Shown here one piece after another: positions 41,146 through 52,728 of a stretch of 64,000 nt of DNA. The stretch lies in NCBI GenBank assembly GCA_964036295.1, contig OZ038467.1, forward strand, positions 6,441,001 to 6,505,000, read 5' to 3'. The DNA comes from Plumapathes pennacea (lineage: Eukaryota > Cnidaria > Anthozoa > Antipatharia > Myriopathidae). The notes beneath the pieces are model-generated. The model was not told the origin of the DNA, did no database searches, and saw only the letters and a list, made by a program, of their open reading frames with translations. The number at the start of each line of letters is the position of its first letter. The first letter of the stretch is position 1. Both the position numbers and the translations under genes were made by a program.

Positions 41146-44099
41146 ATGCGGAAAACGTGGCGTGGACCTCTCCTGCTCGTCGCACTGATGATTTTACACG
41201 CATCATCATCCGAGGAACACGGTAAATATAAGCCAGCTGGATTTTCACAGTTCTCGCGCTACCGTGTGCTTTAAATAAATATTGTGGTAGGTTTACGCTT
41301 CAGGTTTAAAAGGGCTATGTAATATGAGGCTTTTTATCATATTAAAAAGTCAATAAAAAGGCATTTTGATGGTTCTGAAACCAATAATAATAATTAGTAC
41401 ACGTCGGGTCAGGCCTTCTTTTAATATTACTTATAATTTCTTTTCAGAAATATGTCGACTTGTAAGGACAGACAACTTGAAAGAAATCTGCAGGAGCACC
41501 CCTGCTGGTGTAGATCTCGTGAAGTTTATTATCTGGAGGATAGAGTTTGAGATTTGTTCGTGTTCTGACGAGGACAAATTCCTGATGAAGATTGCTGTAC
41601 CTGGTGCTGAAAACTTAAATACCCCAATATGGGACGGTAAGCTAACACAAGCACGCTCAAATGAACAAAGCAAGTTTATGTATGGGCAATTTACTTCTGA
41701 CACTATATCAGTCAGTAACTTTACAAAATACTACAAGGACAGGCAGGCTCACATTTTCATTTACCCGACCAGTGCAGTGGATCAGGGAAATGTGAGTCTT
41801 CCTTCAGCCTCATTATTTGTATCCTGTAAAATAATCTTAACATCCTGACTGCTGCTGCATGCAGACATCTGGGCCTGGCTGTTCAAAGGCGATTAAGCTA
41901 AATCCACTGATTTATATACCCAAACTCTTTCTCTCATTAATATTACTTTTCATCTTGGCCAACAGCTGCTAGCTCAAGTCATTTTATTAAGATCGAAGTT
42001 GTGTTGTGATAAAAAAAAAGTCCTGTTTTCAGGTTTAAAGATGACAGATATGATGTTTAGATCTAATTCAGGATTATCCCTATTTTTCTGTACTCTGAAA
42101 AACTGGAATCAAATCCTTAGGATATCCCAGCTCTCAGGCCACATCGCACCCACACTGTAATGGATGTTCTATACAGCTGGATGTACATAAGAGGCATGAC
42201 AGTATCTTTGATCAGCTCAAGCTTATAATGTATAGATTTTCTCAGTCATTTAAGAAGAGATGGCATATGGTTAGAATGCAATGAGAATAATACTGGAAGT
42301 TCAGTCAGCTTTCACCTGAGTAAAAATAATATTATTAAAAAAAAAGAAAGATATCAAATATTTTTAAATATACATACTGAAGAGGTCTGGAAGCCTAAGC
42401 TTCCAGCTGTGAGTCTACTAGAAAGAAATACTTTAGTGTCCAATTTTCTTATATATAATTTAAATAAATTAAAATAATAATAATTATTATTACATGGGGG
42501 ACGAAGAAACTCTATGAGAAAGCTCACCAATATTTTTGACTCCCATCATGGGTGCAAAGTGAGCCTTTTATATACAATTGATCAGAGGAAGACTACAACA
42601 GACCCATACCACACTGTCATGTCAGGACAAGAGCTCATGATGACTTGACAATGCAATATATGTGAAGACCTCAACAAATTAATGGAAGTTCTATACAAAT
42701 ACATATAGGTTTTCCTTAGCCCAGCCTTATTATTGGCCATTAAAATACCCACAAGAATATTATTTTGATACGTCTAGCTTTAGGCAGAGGCTTCCTGTAT
42801 AGACCATCACAGGAAGTGGTCGCCCCATTAATTTACTGTGTACCTGTCAACACAGGCGGGCCAAACATCAGCCATGTGAATATTATAGCTCTTGTGAATT
42901 AATTAATTATAGAATCGAAATATCGCAATTTATATTATATTATGAAATTATGGATTATTAAAATAAACTTATCTTTATTTGATGTTAATATTAATGTTTG
43001 CTTCCTGTTCCTGACTGATTTCGCTGGCTTGTGGTGGACATCTCGCCCGCCAGAAACTAGATTGTATTTTGCTGATCCAGGCTAGTGTGTCCAACCAACC
43101 TGGGCTATAATCGCGTAGCCTTCGAAAGCAGACGAAAGATTTTCCGCCTGTTGCATACTTTGCGAGCCCGATAATTATCACAACAGGCGGAAAATCCGTC
43201 TGTTTTTTTGCGGGCAAACAATGAGCCACTTGAGATTAGCAATCGGAATTGTCGTAAGAATAAGTCATTAAAAGAGAGCTATGAACAAAGTTCTATTATA
43301 GAATATACATTTAAGTCAGGGCACTTAACACTTTCTTTTAAACGGAAGGGTCCAACCTGCGTAAGTAAAACTTTCTATCTTTTCTATCATTGCAGATCTT
43401 TGTTTTGTTCAGTTTTTATCAGCTCACTGATCCCACAAGCTGCGGATCAAAGTTGAACTCTACATAGTTTTTATGTTTGTATTATCTCAAAAGTAATGGT
43501 CTTGGGAATGAAACTGAAGTCCGCTTCGTTCTTTTCGTGAAACTGAAGCGTAAAACAGGATTCACGTGTTGGTACGCGGTCGGTTTCACCCATTTTTCGC
43601 GTCCAGCGGGCAGCAACAGAAAAACTTGGGACCATATCATATCGTAATTCTTGGTGAAGTTCTCAAGGAGAAATGAAGAAGTGAAGAAAACAAACTCTAC
43701 CTCCTCTTTTGATGTAGGAAAGCAGACAACCAAGACGTATTGCGTGTGCAGTATCAAGTATTTATCTTCAACATATTCGAGGGAGGAGGGGAAGTTTATA
43801 AGCATTAAATCTGTGAGTAGTAACAGCCGCTCAAAATAAGTGCCCCCAGTAATTTTGTCTCCGATTGTACCTTTTATTGCCCTGCCCGCGTCCTTACACT
43901 CAGGCCAGAAATTTTGACAATCTCGATAATCATGCACCACATTTCAGAACTTTGTTGCAAATACAAAAACAAAGCAATCGAGTACGATCAATCAAATTAC
44001 ACTACGTTGCCTTTCCTGCTTGCAAAAGTTACCATACCTAAGAGTTGCAAAGAATTATTTGCCAAGACTTCTGTCAACGTTGAATTCTGTGAAACTTGA
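41146..44099 (+). CDS. Secreted orphan protein, gene model uncertain
   Basis: I do not recognise this. Exon 1 41146-41221 encodes a signal peptide (MRKTWRGPLLLVALMIL) ending at a GTAAAT donor. Exon 2 41448-41791 follows a TTTTCAG acceptor, is in phase, and encodes 115 residues with cysteines (EICRLVR, EICSCSD) ending at AAT before GTGAGT. Further plus-strand open segments with good splice-like ends lie at about 43230-43361 (ends CCAACCTGC before GTAAGT), 43655-43811 (YCVCSIKY, ends AAATCT before GTGAGT) and 43947-44099 (LCCKYKN, ends VEFCET then stop). Exons 1-2 are credible; linking the later ones is a guess, and the phase of the last join does not fit without adjustment. Confidence 0.4.
41792..43229. 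other. Intron or intergenic stretch, AT-rich
   Basis: No coding sequence, RNA gene or clear element recognised. A weak family G-like patch lies at 42225-42345 (TTAAGAAGAGATGGCAT, ATGAGAATAATACTGGAAG). Confidence 0.4.
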
Positions 44100-44177
44100 A
44101 ATTTGCTGCACCGTGGCGGTTTTTCTGTGAAACTTGCAGCGCTGCAGTTTATGTAAAATATGTAACCATCAAGAGAG

Positions 44178-44233
44178 AAATCAATTGATTGATTGACTGA
44201 TTGATTGATTGATTGATTGATTAATTGATTAAA
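44178..44233. repeat. (TTGA)n microsatellite
   Basis: About ten TTGA units with minor variation. Confidence 0.9.
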
Positions 44234-44281
44234 AGAACTGATGTTCCAGTTAAAGTTGCATTCACTACTTCTGGGCCTGCT

Positions 44282-44512
44282 CTAACAGTATGTCATCGTA
44301 GTTGCTTGGAAACGTAACAACGGCTTCTTGAACAACTGACTCATTTGGCACTCAAACTGGAGTATTTGGCCTTGAGTTGTTCTTCCTTGCACCCGCAACC
44401 CTCGTTTGATTTCCACTGGACGTTGTCCCCTCACTAGCAGTGTACCAACTATCTGAGGGAGCAATAGCACAAGGAAAACCGTCAAACGTGAAAGGATATT
44501 TTGGAGTGACAT
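44282..44512 (-). CDS. Small secreted protein or first exon, unknown function
   Basis: A 76-residue minus-strand frame from ATG 44512 to a stop at 44282. Residues 1-24 (SLQNILSRLTVFLVLLLPQ) form a strong signal peptide. The rest is basic with KR and GR sites (VEIKRGLRVQGR) and one internal and one terminal Cys. A canonical TATAAA lies 113-118 bp upstream on the same strand, a spacing suited to a real first exon. I recognise no family. It could be a short secreted peptide precursor or the first exon of a spliced gene; no conserved second exon was found. Confidence 0.4.
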   Translation of the reverse strand: MSLQNILSRLTVFLVLLLPQIVGTLLVRGQRPVEIKRGLRVQGRTTQGQILQFECQMSQLFKKPLLRFQATTMTYC

Positions 44513-44624
44513 ATACAGTGGAATAATGAAATCTTTGGATTTACATTAATTAGGAGCTCTAGCATCTATCGCTCAGTGTAAATTGTCACTAAAACTGACT
44601 GACGGCTCAACTTGGTCGTCGGCA

Positions 44625-44630
44625 TTTATA
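44625..44630 (-). promoter_or_regulatory. TATA box upstream of the 44282-44512 frame
   Basis: GCGCTATAAATGCC on the minus strand, predicted to place a transcription start near 44597 and about 85 nt of leader before the ATG. Confidence 0.45.
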
Positions 44631-45660
44631 GCGCATGCTCCACTCATTTTTACTTCCCCTTGTTCTTTAGCAACCTACCAGACACAGAAGTCACGTGATC
44701 AAGTGCGACAGTTGTAACTTGAATTTTCAGTCACGTGGTAATTTGGTAACTGCAGGTAACGAAAAACTGGGATTTTGAAGACTTTTACGTCATCACCACA
44801 CCACGGGCGAAGTCAGAAAAGCGTGACAGTTTGGAACACTGTGGAGCTCAATTACGAAACGAACATTCTAACAGCGACCTTTTATGGTACATACACACTA
44901 AAATCACACCAGCAGAAAAAGAGCCGTTTACCTGAAGAAGAATTACGAGAGGTGATGGAACTTTCCGGAGGCCGCTGTGAATGATAAGTTTACGACGATC
45001 CGTGAAACTGCCCAATCTCACAAACCAACTGACATACTCTAATCTGACGGCAAACCAAGCTTTTGATCTTATCTTCGCTTTGTGTTATTTTTGCCGTGTC
45101 TGACTAACCTCTTTTCTGAAATGTTTGGCAGAAGTCACCAAAAACACTAAATATGACTTTGCAAAACAACAACAGCAACAAGAAAAAAAAAACACACGTA
45201 TGACTTATGCTGTCACAGGTTGCAAGCATTTTCTACTTTAATCACTTTACAGGCCAAATCAGTGTATTGAGGATCTGACTCGGCCCATTCTTCCTCATAC
45301 TAGAATATATTAGGAACCAGTATGTTCACTGGACTATTCAAAAGCTGCTTTATTACCTCCGATCTTCCCGTCGACCCATAACCAACATCTCTGTTACCAT
45401 TCTGTTCTGCGTGCTGCCCCGCTTTCTGCGACACAAAGCTTCATTATAAAGATTGTCAAGGCAGCTCTGGAACTCGTCCGTCTTGTGCAATTGACCTTAT
45501 TCATCGTGACGTCAGTTGGCTTGATGTGCGCAATGAACGTTGGGGTTATTCACGGCATGAAAACCTAATGCGGCAGTTGACTGTGTTCTATCGTAGGTCT
45601 TCGTGGAACTTCTAGCTTTTTTAAACTTTTTCTTAGCTTTTCTGTGTGTTCCAACACTTC

Positions 45661-48600
45661 TTATTTATCGATGTTGACACAATAATGTCTAACCTCTGTA
45701 AAATCCATCGCATGCAGGAGTTGACATACCTTTATGTACAGGCAAAAGGTCAAAAACACAAAACCAATGGCGATTAACATGATCCCCACTACAATCCCAG
45801 CTGTTATCGTACTACTTTCAGATTTTGTGGGGGAGGACTTGGTCGTTCCAATTCGAAATGCTTCTGTTTTCACTGCACCTGAAAATGTACAACATTTGGG
45901 GCCGTTTTCGAATGACGGTCGACAACCTAACAATTAAGAAACGCTTTAGGGTGCGTTCGACTGGGTCTTTTCTGGAATAGGAATAACTAAAATGACCCAA
46001 AGTTTTGCTTGTTCTGGGTAAGCTTTTGTCCAACATTGTTCTAAAAACCTCCATGCTTGCATTATAAACAGATCCCAATTCATCCTAACCCTAATCAGCT
46101 CTAAACCAAATAATTTTACCGATCAGCAGCGCTGTTCCTATTCCAGAATAGACCTAATCGAACGCGCCCTTATTAATCTTACCACAATTCCTGCCTTGGT
46201 TAGGGCACAGACATGGACCTTCAAGTTTGAACCATGGAGGCAACTGTCCAAGAAAAAAAAGTAAACGCGAGCAGTAAAAAAACAAACGCACTGAACTATA
46301 TATATCGTATGTACAATTTAGGATGCCCTTCTATGAAAGAATCCAAGGAAGGCCCGCCATATCTTTGCTGTGACGATGGCGAGATCCAAGGTAATGTAAA
46401 AAGTGTTTTGCTTCGAGGTTCACGTCTATAGATCTAACAAGAGAACTAACTTACATCCATTTATCATATTGTCAACCCGAGGACCGAGGCAAATAATCCA
46501 TTTTCCGATTTTGTTCCTTTTGGTCGTGGAGCCGAATCCGTGTGATTGTAAGATTAAGATCCGATTTCGAATTTTTTCAACAATTCTTTAGTTAGCCTTA
46601 CCTGATTGTCAAATAACACGATTGAGAAATCGTGTTTGTTTACTGCTTCATTGCAAACAAATGAGATAACGGCCGCTAGTTCGTTTTTCTGACTGAATAT
46701 CCATAGAAACTGATGAGGACGAAGGCGAATGTGTGTTTGATCTTCGCTGATTGAAACAACAGCAGAATAGTGGTGGTGGTACTTCTTACAAATCTGTCGT
46801 GATAAAGAAAGCAACACACATACATTTATACTCGGATCAATTCAATAAACATTCAGTACACACGTATTTACGAGTTAGGCCATTGTTCAAACACCTATAA
46901 ATTGCCTAAAATGTCAAGTATTTAATCGTTAAAACCGACTTTTCACCAAACAGAATATATTTTGGTTTGAATGTCGCACCTATGGGTTATATAAATGATC
47001 AAATCGAAACTGGCTTACCCCTCGGGTCCCGGATGTAGTTTCGTATGGATTCTACGCACGGTATATTTTCCACTAAAACACTCGTGTCTATATAATAAAT
47101 ATATATATATATATATATATAACCTGTAGGTTTTGCACTAATCGTGTTGCATTCATCACATTACTGAGTGAACTGGGCTTACAACTGTGTCCTTGGTACA
47201 GGGCAAAAAACGTTTATCTTCAAAACCAATGCATAATCCAAATAGGAATGTTTCTCTGCTCTCGCCAGTAACCCTGCAAAAAAAAAAAAAAAAAAAAAAA
47301 AAAAGAATGCATCGAGCTATAGTCTTGGTTATGTGCCACGTTTTTAAACATTTATATTTATCACAGCTGAGATACACCTGATATACACCTGATATACACC
47401 TGAGAAATGCAAACAAACATATATATATATATAGTCATCACCATCATTACGTGTGCTAACTTCTCTAATTCATCACAGTGGTACTCACTTGGCTTTTCAT
47501 TCCTTGATCAGATTAAATTCTCGCTTTATCACTCATGCAGTTTCTTCTTAAATAGTTGCGAGCCGTTAAAGTTCCAAGCAGTTGATGTTTCAGTCGTTAG
47601 ACCTCCTTCACACAGGTTAATTTGTAGTGGAACATAAGAACATTGAGAAAGGCCTAACAACAGTAACACAATTAACTCTTTCACTCCCAAGAGTGGTCAA
47701 GTTCAATTTTCTCCTTCACTTTCGGTAGCACAAATATATCATAAAGTAAGGAGAACTTGGCTTTTGATACCTTGTGCAGATGCTAGCTGATTAAACTATC
47801 AATTCTCACTGCATCACTCATACATTTTCCTTTTAAAAGGTTGGGAGAATCTGCATTTTGAACTTGGGAGTGAAAGGGTTAACGCTATAACGCCAACAAC
47901 GGATACTCTTACCTGGGTGAGGCAATATCTGGGAGCTGAAACGAATTACTTCCAATTGTACAGCTGAAGGGGCATTGCACCTCCTGCCGTGGGTTATTGC
48001 TGCAATTCACTTTAGCATGATCGCTACGCCTATAACAAGCGTGTTCAGTCCTCCACTGGAAAATCACTGTTCCGTCAGTTGAATGGGGCTGCTTCGTTAT
48101 AAGAAGTTTTCCATCCCCCTAAAAAAAGAGAGAGAGAAAAAAAAAGAGATCTAATAGCACGCATAAAAAGAAGTCGGAGAGAGATGTACGTGTACGTACG
48201 TGTACGAGGATGTTACATGGCCGCGCGGAGATACGAATTTTATCTTCGAGTGTTGATAATATAGTTGTCCATGGCTGCTATTACTTGGGCTCGCATCTTT
48301 TTTTTTTTTGGTAGATCAAGGGGTAATGCCCGCAACCACCGTGGCCTTTGTGCCCTATTCTGTGGCTTCAGCTTACCAGCACATTGTGCAGTATTCTGAT
48401 TTTGTAAATTAAGCCACATCCCACAAGCCTTACAATTTTACAGCTTGTTGATAATATACTCTCACGAGTAAACGCTATTATTAACACTCGAAAATAAGAT
48501 TCGTGTCTCCAAGCAGCAATGTAATGTTCTGTGTATTATATAGATTCGATGCAATATACACAACAAAGATAGCCTTTAGTGCCTGTCATTCAGCTGTCTG

Positions 48601-50784
48601 AAAATTGCGCGCACAGTGAACATATGATTATAATCTTTATGAAGATGTCGCGCGCGATGGAGAAATTTTGGTATTTTATTGATATCTATATAATAAAAGT
48701 ATGCAATATGCAGGATAATGTGTTTCTAGAAGGATAAATGGCATTGCATTAAGTGGCAGTACGAAACTAAACTCACTTGGAATCGTTCGTCGCAATAAAA
48801 TTCAATGTTTGCCCTCAATGCCGTGACCTGTCCGTTGATTGGTTCACAGTAATAGCACGGTCCTGCAGTCATGTTAATGTAGGCTGTCACGCCGTACACA
48901 AACTGTTCCCGCATTTCTGTGAGCTTAAAAGACCAGTGGGTGTTGTAGCTGTGGCCATAAGCATCTGCTGTGACTTGCTGCGTGTCACACACCCCGTTTT
49001 CTTCGCATGAGCTTTCTATCTTGCTTATCTTACAGACGGATGACATTGGACCACAGTTTGTGCCTTGAAAGCCTTGGTTGGCGCGAAGAGGTGCAAATGG
49101 ATTAAGCTCATAATACCTTTGACTTGAACAGAAAGAACCTCGTTATGGAAAGACAGTGCACCTATATGTGAAACTAGAAATACGATAATCGCAGATACCG
49201 CCTCGCTCTGCCACTGATGAAACTTTTACTTTGGTTACTCCCAACAAGAGTAGCCTTTGTTTTACCGAAATGTTGACTCAATCTTTTCTTCGAAGTCAAG
49301 TGCTACACGCAAAGGAAGGAGAAAAAGAATGGTATGTGTTATACTTTTGAGTTGAAAAAGAGTCGATTGCGTGACGAAGTACGTATTTCCCACGGTCGAC
49401 ACGTCAAATTAATTCATACAGTCTGCCAAGCAACGTTCTCAAGACAAGCACTAGATTCAAGCATGCATATTTAATGAGCTCGAATTGTTTTGTATGTGAA
49501 CCCGCTCAAAACAGCATGATTTCTCCAAGAATCAAAGCAAAACTTGAACGGTTTACTTCAAATTATACGAACTAGTCATACTTCTAAGGGCCTGTGAACG
49601 ATCACCGCATGTCAGATCACAGCATTTGTTACAGTTTTAGTCTTGAAAGAAAAACATAAGACATCTGACTAAATCATTCAAGACTCCAAGTTCCGATTGC
49701 TCTGAGTGAATACGGTAGCCGAAACTGGCGACAGAAGCGTGTTAAATCAATACTTCAAGGGAAAATGATCAGCATACAATTCTAATACATTCTTGAAGTG
49801 ATCGAGTTACAAGATACGGGTAGAATATATTTGTCACGGTGATTGTTCGATTTCCACTGACTAACCTTTGTTGCTTGTCCTTTCTGAATAAGTATCTGAG
49901 TTTAACACAAAACGGCGTATGAAGCTCCCGATTTGCTTTCAAGCGCTGTTCCCTTTGCGGAGCCGTTTCTTCAGCACGCTTCCGTTCATGATGCTGTCGG
50001 TTATAACATGTTTGTCGTCTTTTCTCTAGACGTATTTGGCGCTGTTCGATCGTTTCACGATTCCGCCTTGCCCGTGCCTGTTCCCTTCTCTTTTGAAGAC
50101 GAGCTTCGCGAGACCGTTTCTGTTTCAAGTTTTCCAGTTTTCAAATTCATTTTCGTAACCACTGTCTGAGACTCTAATCGATAACTATTACGTCATTGGC
50201 TTAGGCACCTGGCCTAAAAGGTCGCCCTATGACAGACTGACGAACATTAAATTTCGAGATAGCGACCCGCGAGTCTCCAAACAAGGTGATTTTGCTGCAT
50301 TAGCGCCGTGATTATTTCCATCGCTTCGCTCGGGGATAAACTGAAATGCGCTAAAGTTTCGAGCCTTAATTATTCGTGATATCTGAAGCAAAAGAGCTGC
50401 TATTTTGATTTATGAAGTGGCATTCAAACAGATAGATGGAGGAAAAACAAGTAGCGAAACGAAGAGAGACACGAGTAATCAAACGACAGAAATAACAACA
50501 GGAGACGAGACTGGTGAAGAAAAAAACCATCATAAACATACTTACATTACAACTGTCCGCTGTCCTTGTTTGTACATATTGTTGGATGGCTCTTTGACTG
50601 AATAAATGTTCATGTTAACGTTGAACGTCTTGCTCAAAGCACATAAATTAAGTTCGAATTCGGAGTCCTCAAGCTGTTTGGTGCAAGCGTGTGGCATGGC
50701 ATCGACTTCGACGTTAACCGCAAGGTGATGGCGGAAAAATCCACTGGTTAAAATGATGAGCAACAGATACTGTTTCTGTGTCAT
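45661..50784 (-). CDS. Transmembrane receptor-like protein with an MRH-like ectodomain
   Basis: Exons 50546-50784 (signal peptide TQKQYLLLIILTSGFF), 48777-49122, 47913-48118, 46602-46793, 46183-46243, 45661-45890. Joins 1-2, 2-3, 4-5 and 5-6 agree in phase. Between exons 3 and 4 phase does not match, so a small exon is missing (an open segment near 47510-47630 with LQINLCEGGLTTETS is a candidate). The ectodomain shows the order typical of mannose-6-phosphate-receptor-homology domains: an early FELNLCALS, then SSVCKI, AGPCYY, ALRANIEFYCDERFQ, and the terminal FQWRTEHAC. Then CLCPNQGRNC and one membrane helix (ITAGIVVGIMLIAIGFVFLT). The tail after CLYIK is uncertain: a GTATGT donor there may continue to unseen exons. 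The domain call is inference from motif order, not alignment. Confidence 0.5.
45949..46169. mobile_element. PIF/Harbinger-like miniature element
   Basis: Left end GGGTGCGTTCGACTGGGTCT and right end reading, in reverse complement, GGGCGCGTTCGATTAGGTCT, then TTCTGGAATAGGAA in both arms. A 3-bp TTA lies directly outside each end (45946-45948, 46170-46172), the target duplication typical of that superfamily. 221 bp, no coding sequence. It ends 13 bp from exon 46183-46243. A decayed relative is at 62570-62630. Confidence 0.8.
46995..47095. repeat. Family K element fragment
   Basis: CTCGGGTCCCGGATGTAGTT-TCGTATGG, GCACGGTATATTTTCCACTA and ACACTCGTGTCTATATAATA match the right part of the longer copies at 60230-60565 and 62113-62460. 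Confidence 0.75.
47097..47120. repeat. (AT)n microsatellite
   Basis: About 12 AT units. Confidence 0.93.
47278..47304. repeat. Poly-A tract
   Basis: 27 consecutive A in an intron of the MRH-like gene. Confidence 0.95.
47672..47882. mobile_element. Family G inverted-repeat element, full copy
   Basis: Begins TTAACTCTTTCACTCCCAAG and ends CTTGGGAGTGAAAGGGTTAA, a nearly perfect 20-bp terminal inverted repeat. Interior contains GGAGAACTTGG, CTGATTAAACTATCAATTCT and CATCACTCATACATTTTCC. 211 bp, non-coding. Fragments recur at least five times in the window. Confidence 0.85.
48180..48660. repeat. Degenerate repeat region related to family K
   Basis: GAGATACGAATTTTATCTTC-GAGTGTTGATAATA and, inverted at 48475-48515, TATTAACACTCGAAAATAAGATTCGTGTCTCC (split motif) form a long imperfect palindrome resembling the TTTTCGAGTGGT end of family K. 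Intron between exons 48777-49122 and 47913-48118. Confidence 0.5.
49769..50125 (-). pseudogene. STPR-like repeat fragment in an intron
   Basis: An open minus-strand stretch of about 118 residues without its own ATG start (begins TTG). It is strongly basic and shows 23-residue periodicity: RNRETIEQRQIRLEKRRQ, then ERKRAEETAPQREQRLKANR. This matches the score-and-three-peptide repeat (STPR) pattern seen in some DNA-binding proteins and in several transposon-derived genes. It lies inside intron 1 of the MRH-like gene on the same strand. It is probably a remnant of a mobile-element gene; an alternative exon is possible. Confidence 0.4.
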
Positions 50785-52254
50785 CTGAAACTGGCAAAGG
50801 TAGGAGGGACACGGAGAAATCCCAGCCTTACTGAGTTTATGGTCGTTTTTGAACATCTATATTTAGGAAGTTCAGTCACAAGATTTCTCCTTCAAGCAGC
50901 AGTTACGGATAGAAAAACAACATTTGCATGATGAACAGAATCCATCCCAAAGTTCAGTGGGGGTACTGTTTAGCAACGCTGAAACATAGATAATTCAATT
51001 TTAACATGGTGTACCGCAATTAGTGGTTTGCATGTGACGTCATCAAAAATTATCTCGGAAGTTATGCATTCTACAAAACCAATACGTTGGTATTTTCTAG
51101 AATACCATAAGTTAAGCCTCCATGCAAAGTTCTGGGAAGATACGAAGTTTCTGTCAAGAATTATTGATGTTTCAAATTCGTGACAACAAGGCCGTGTGTC
51201 ACACTTTCTGCCGCGGAAATCCTTGTGTTTGTGTGTGAATTTGAATGTTTTTAATTCTAGAATCATTTAAAGAGTGGATGGGAAATAATTCCAAGCAATA
51301 CAGAATCAAATTAAGAATCAAATCAGCTTTAGTTCGTGCCGCAAGAAAAAGGTCGCCATGTTGGTGTACAGAAGCTGTACACCAACATGGCGGCTCCCCT
51401 ATTAAATTTCGTCGGAAATCAGCTCTCGATAAACTCACACCGCAGTGTGCAATTTCGCTATAATTCTGCCTAGTGCTGTATTTTCAACATATCTATCGAT
51501 TTGAGACATCAAACTATGTTTGAGATCAATGATTTAGAAGATAATTTTCCGATGCCCGATCGTGTAGTCTATTGTGATTAGTCGGTTAACCCGAGTGACT
51601 GCATAAAAAAACAAGTGCTGTGAGCGAACAAACCTCCAGCAATTACTGCGTGGCCGAAATATAATGCGTGCAGGCGGCAAAACTTGGCATTTCTATAGAT
51701 TACAGAGCGGCACTTCCGTTCCAAGCGAACCCCGGATACGACCAAGGTATAATTCTAAATTTAACAGCTGCGGTTCTGATCTTATTTACACTACAAAGCA
51801 AAATTTCATTTACTTGTATGTATAACTTGTAGTCATCATTACCGTCTTTAAAAGCTGTCCCTGTTTTTCTCTGATTGAATCTGTTCCCTTGGATTTCTAA
51901 CTCGATTCTTTCCAGGGTACAAGATACTGAGAAAAGTGAAGAACGTAATTCTCAGAATTCGTCCTCCTTAGGCCTTCCGGGGTACCCTGCGTAGATGAAG
52001 GATCGTAGTTACTTTTACTAAGGTATTGTGCTCAATATTACGTGTGGTAAGCTTATATGAAGTAAGATTTAGTGCGCTTGGCTGTTGTGGTGAAACAAAC
52101 AAACAACAAAACAAAAACAGCACACACCAATCATACCAAACTGGGCTGATGTTTCATATCACCAGTCACATGATTCAAATCACGTGGTTAAACAAAATAC
52201 TGTAGTTAAACATTGACTCTGTCGAAGGAAGTGCCAGTGGATAAAGCACAAACT
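50785..52254. other. Intergenic between two divergent genes
   Basis: Holds the short hairpin at 51354-51392 and otherwise only short unrecognised frames. Confidence 0.5.
51354..51392. repeat. Perfect 17-bp inverted repeat, GCCATGTTGGTGTAC
   Basis: Arms 51354-51370 (CGCCATGTTGGTGTACA) and 51376-51392 are exact reverse complements around a 5-nt loop. Could be abutting ends of a dispersed element. Confidence 0.92.
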
Positions 52255-52692
52255 ATGCTCGAAGACAATTCAGAAGATTCGCAAGCCCTGACGAGCAATG
52301 GTAGGTAGAAGAATTATAACGGTTCAAGAGAACGGTAAAACCGTGCGGTAAGCACAAGCGTCGAAGAATACTAGGCATTCAGCCGAAGATTTAAGTCTAT
52401 GGAAAACGGGAACGTTTCGAACGCTCCCAACATAATTTTCTCCAGTTGCTTTGCCAAGCTAAAGCAAGCGTTGGTCTTTGAACAAAACCAATTTAAGCAG
52501 TTGGCCAAGTGAGCAGAACTGAAGCAACAAATCACGGATTACTTTAGCGACACACTGTATTAACTGGGGTCAGCCGGAAGTGGTTTCTGGTTTTCAAACG
52601 AGACCTTGATAACAAACTACGACGCCAAGGCGAGAAAAATTTTTTCAATTTTGCATGATTTTTTGAAAGTGTGCTTTTTACCCGGGGAGGGG

Positions 52693-52728
<36 letters not shown>

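Noticed and set aside
43482-43940. 152-residue minus-strand frame
   Set aside because: No signal, domain or splice context; overlaps plus-strand segments with better exon-like ends.
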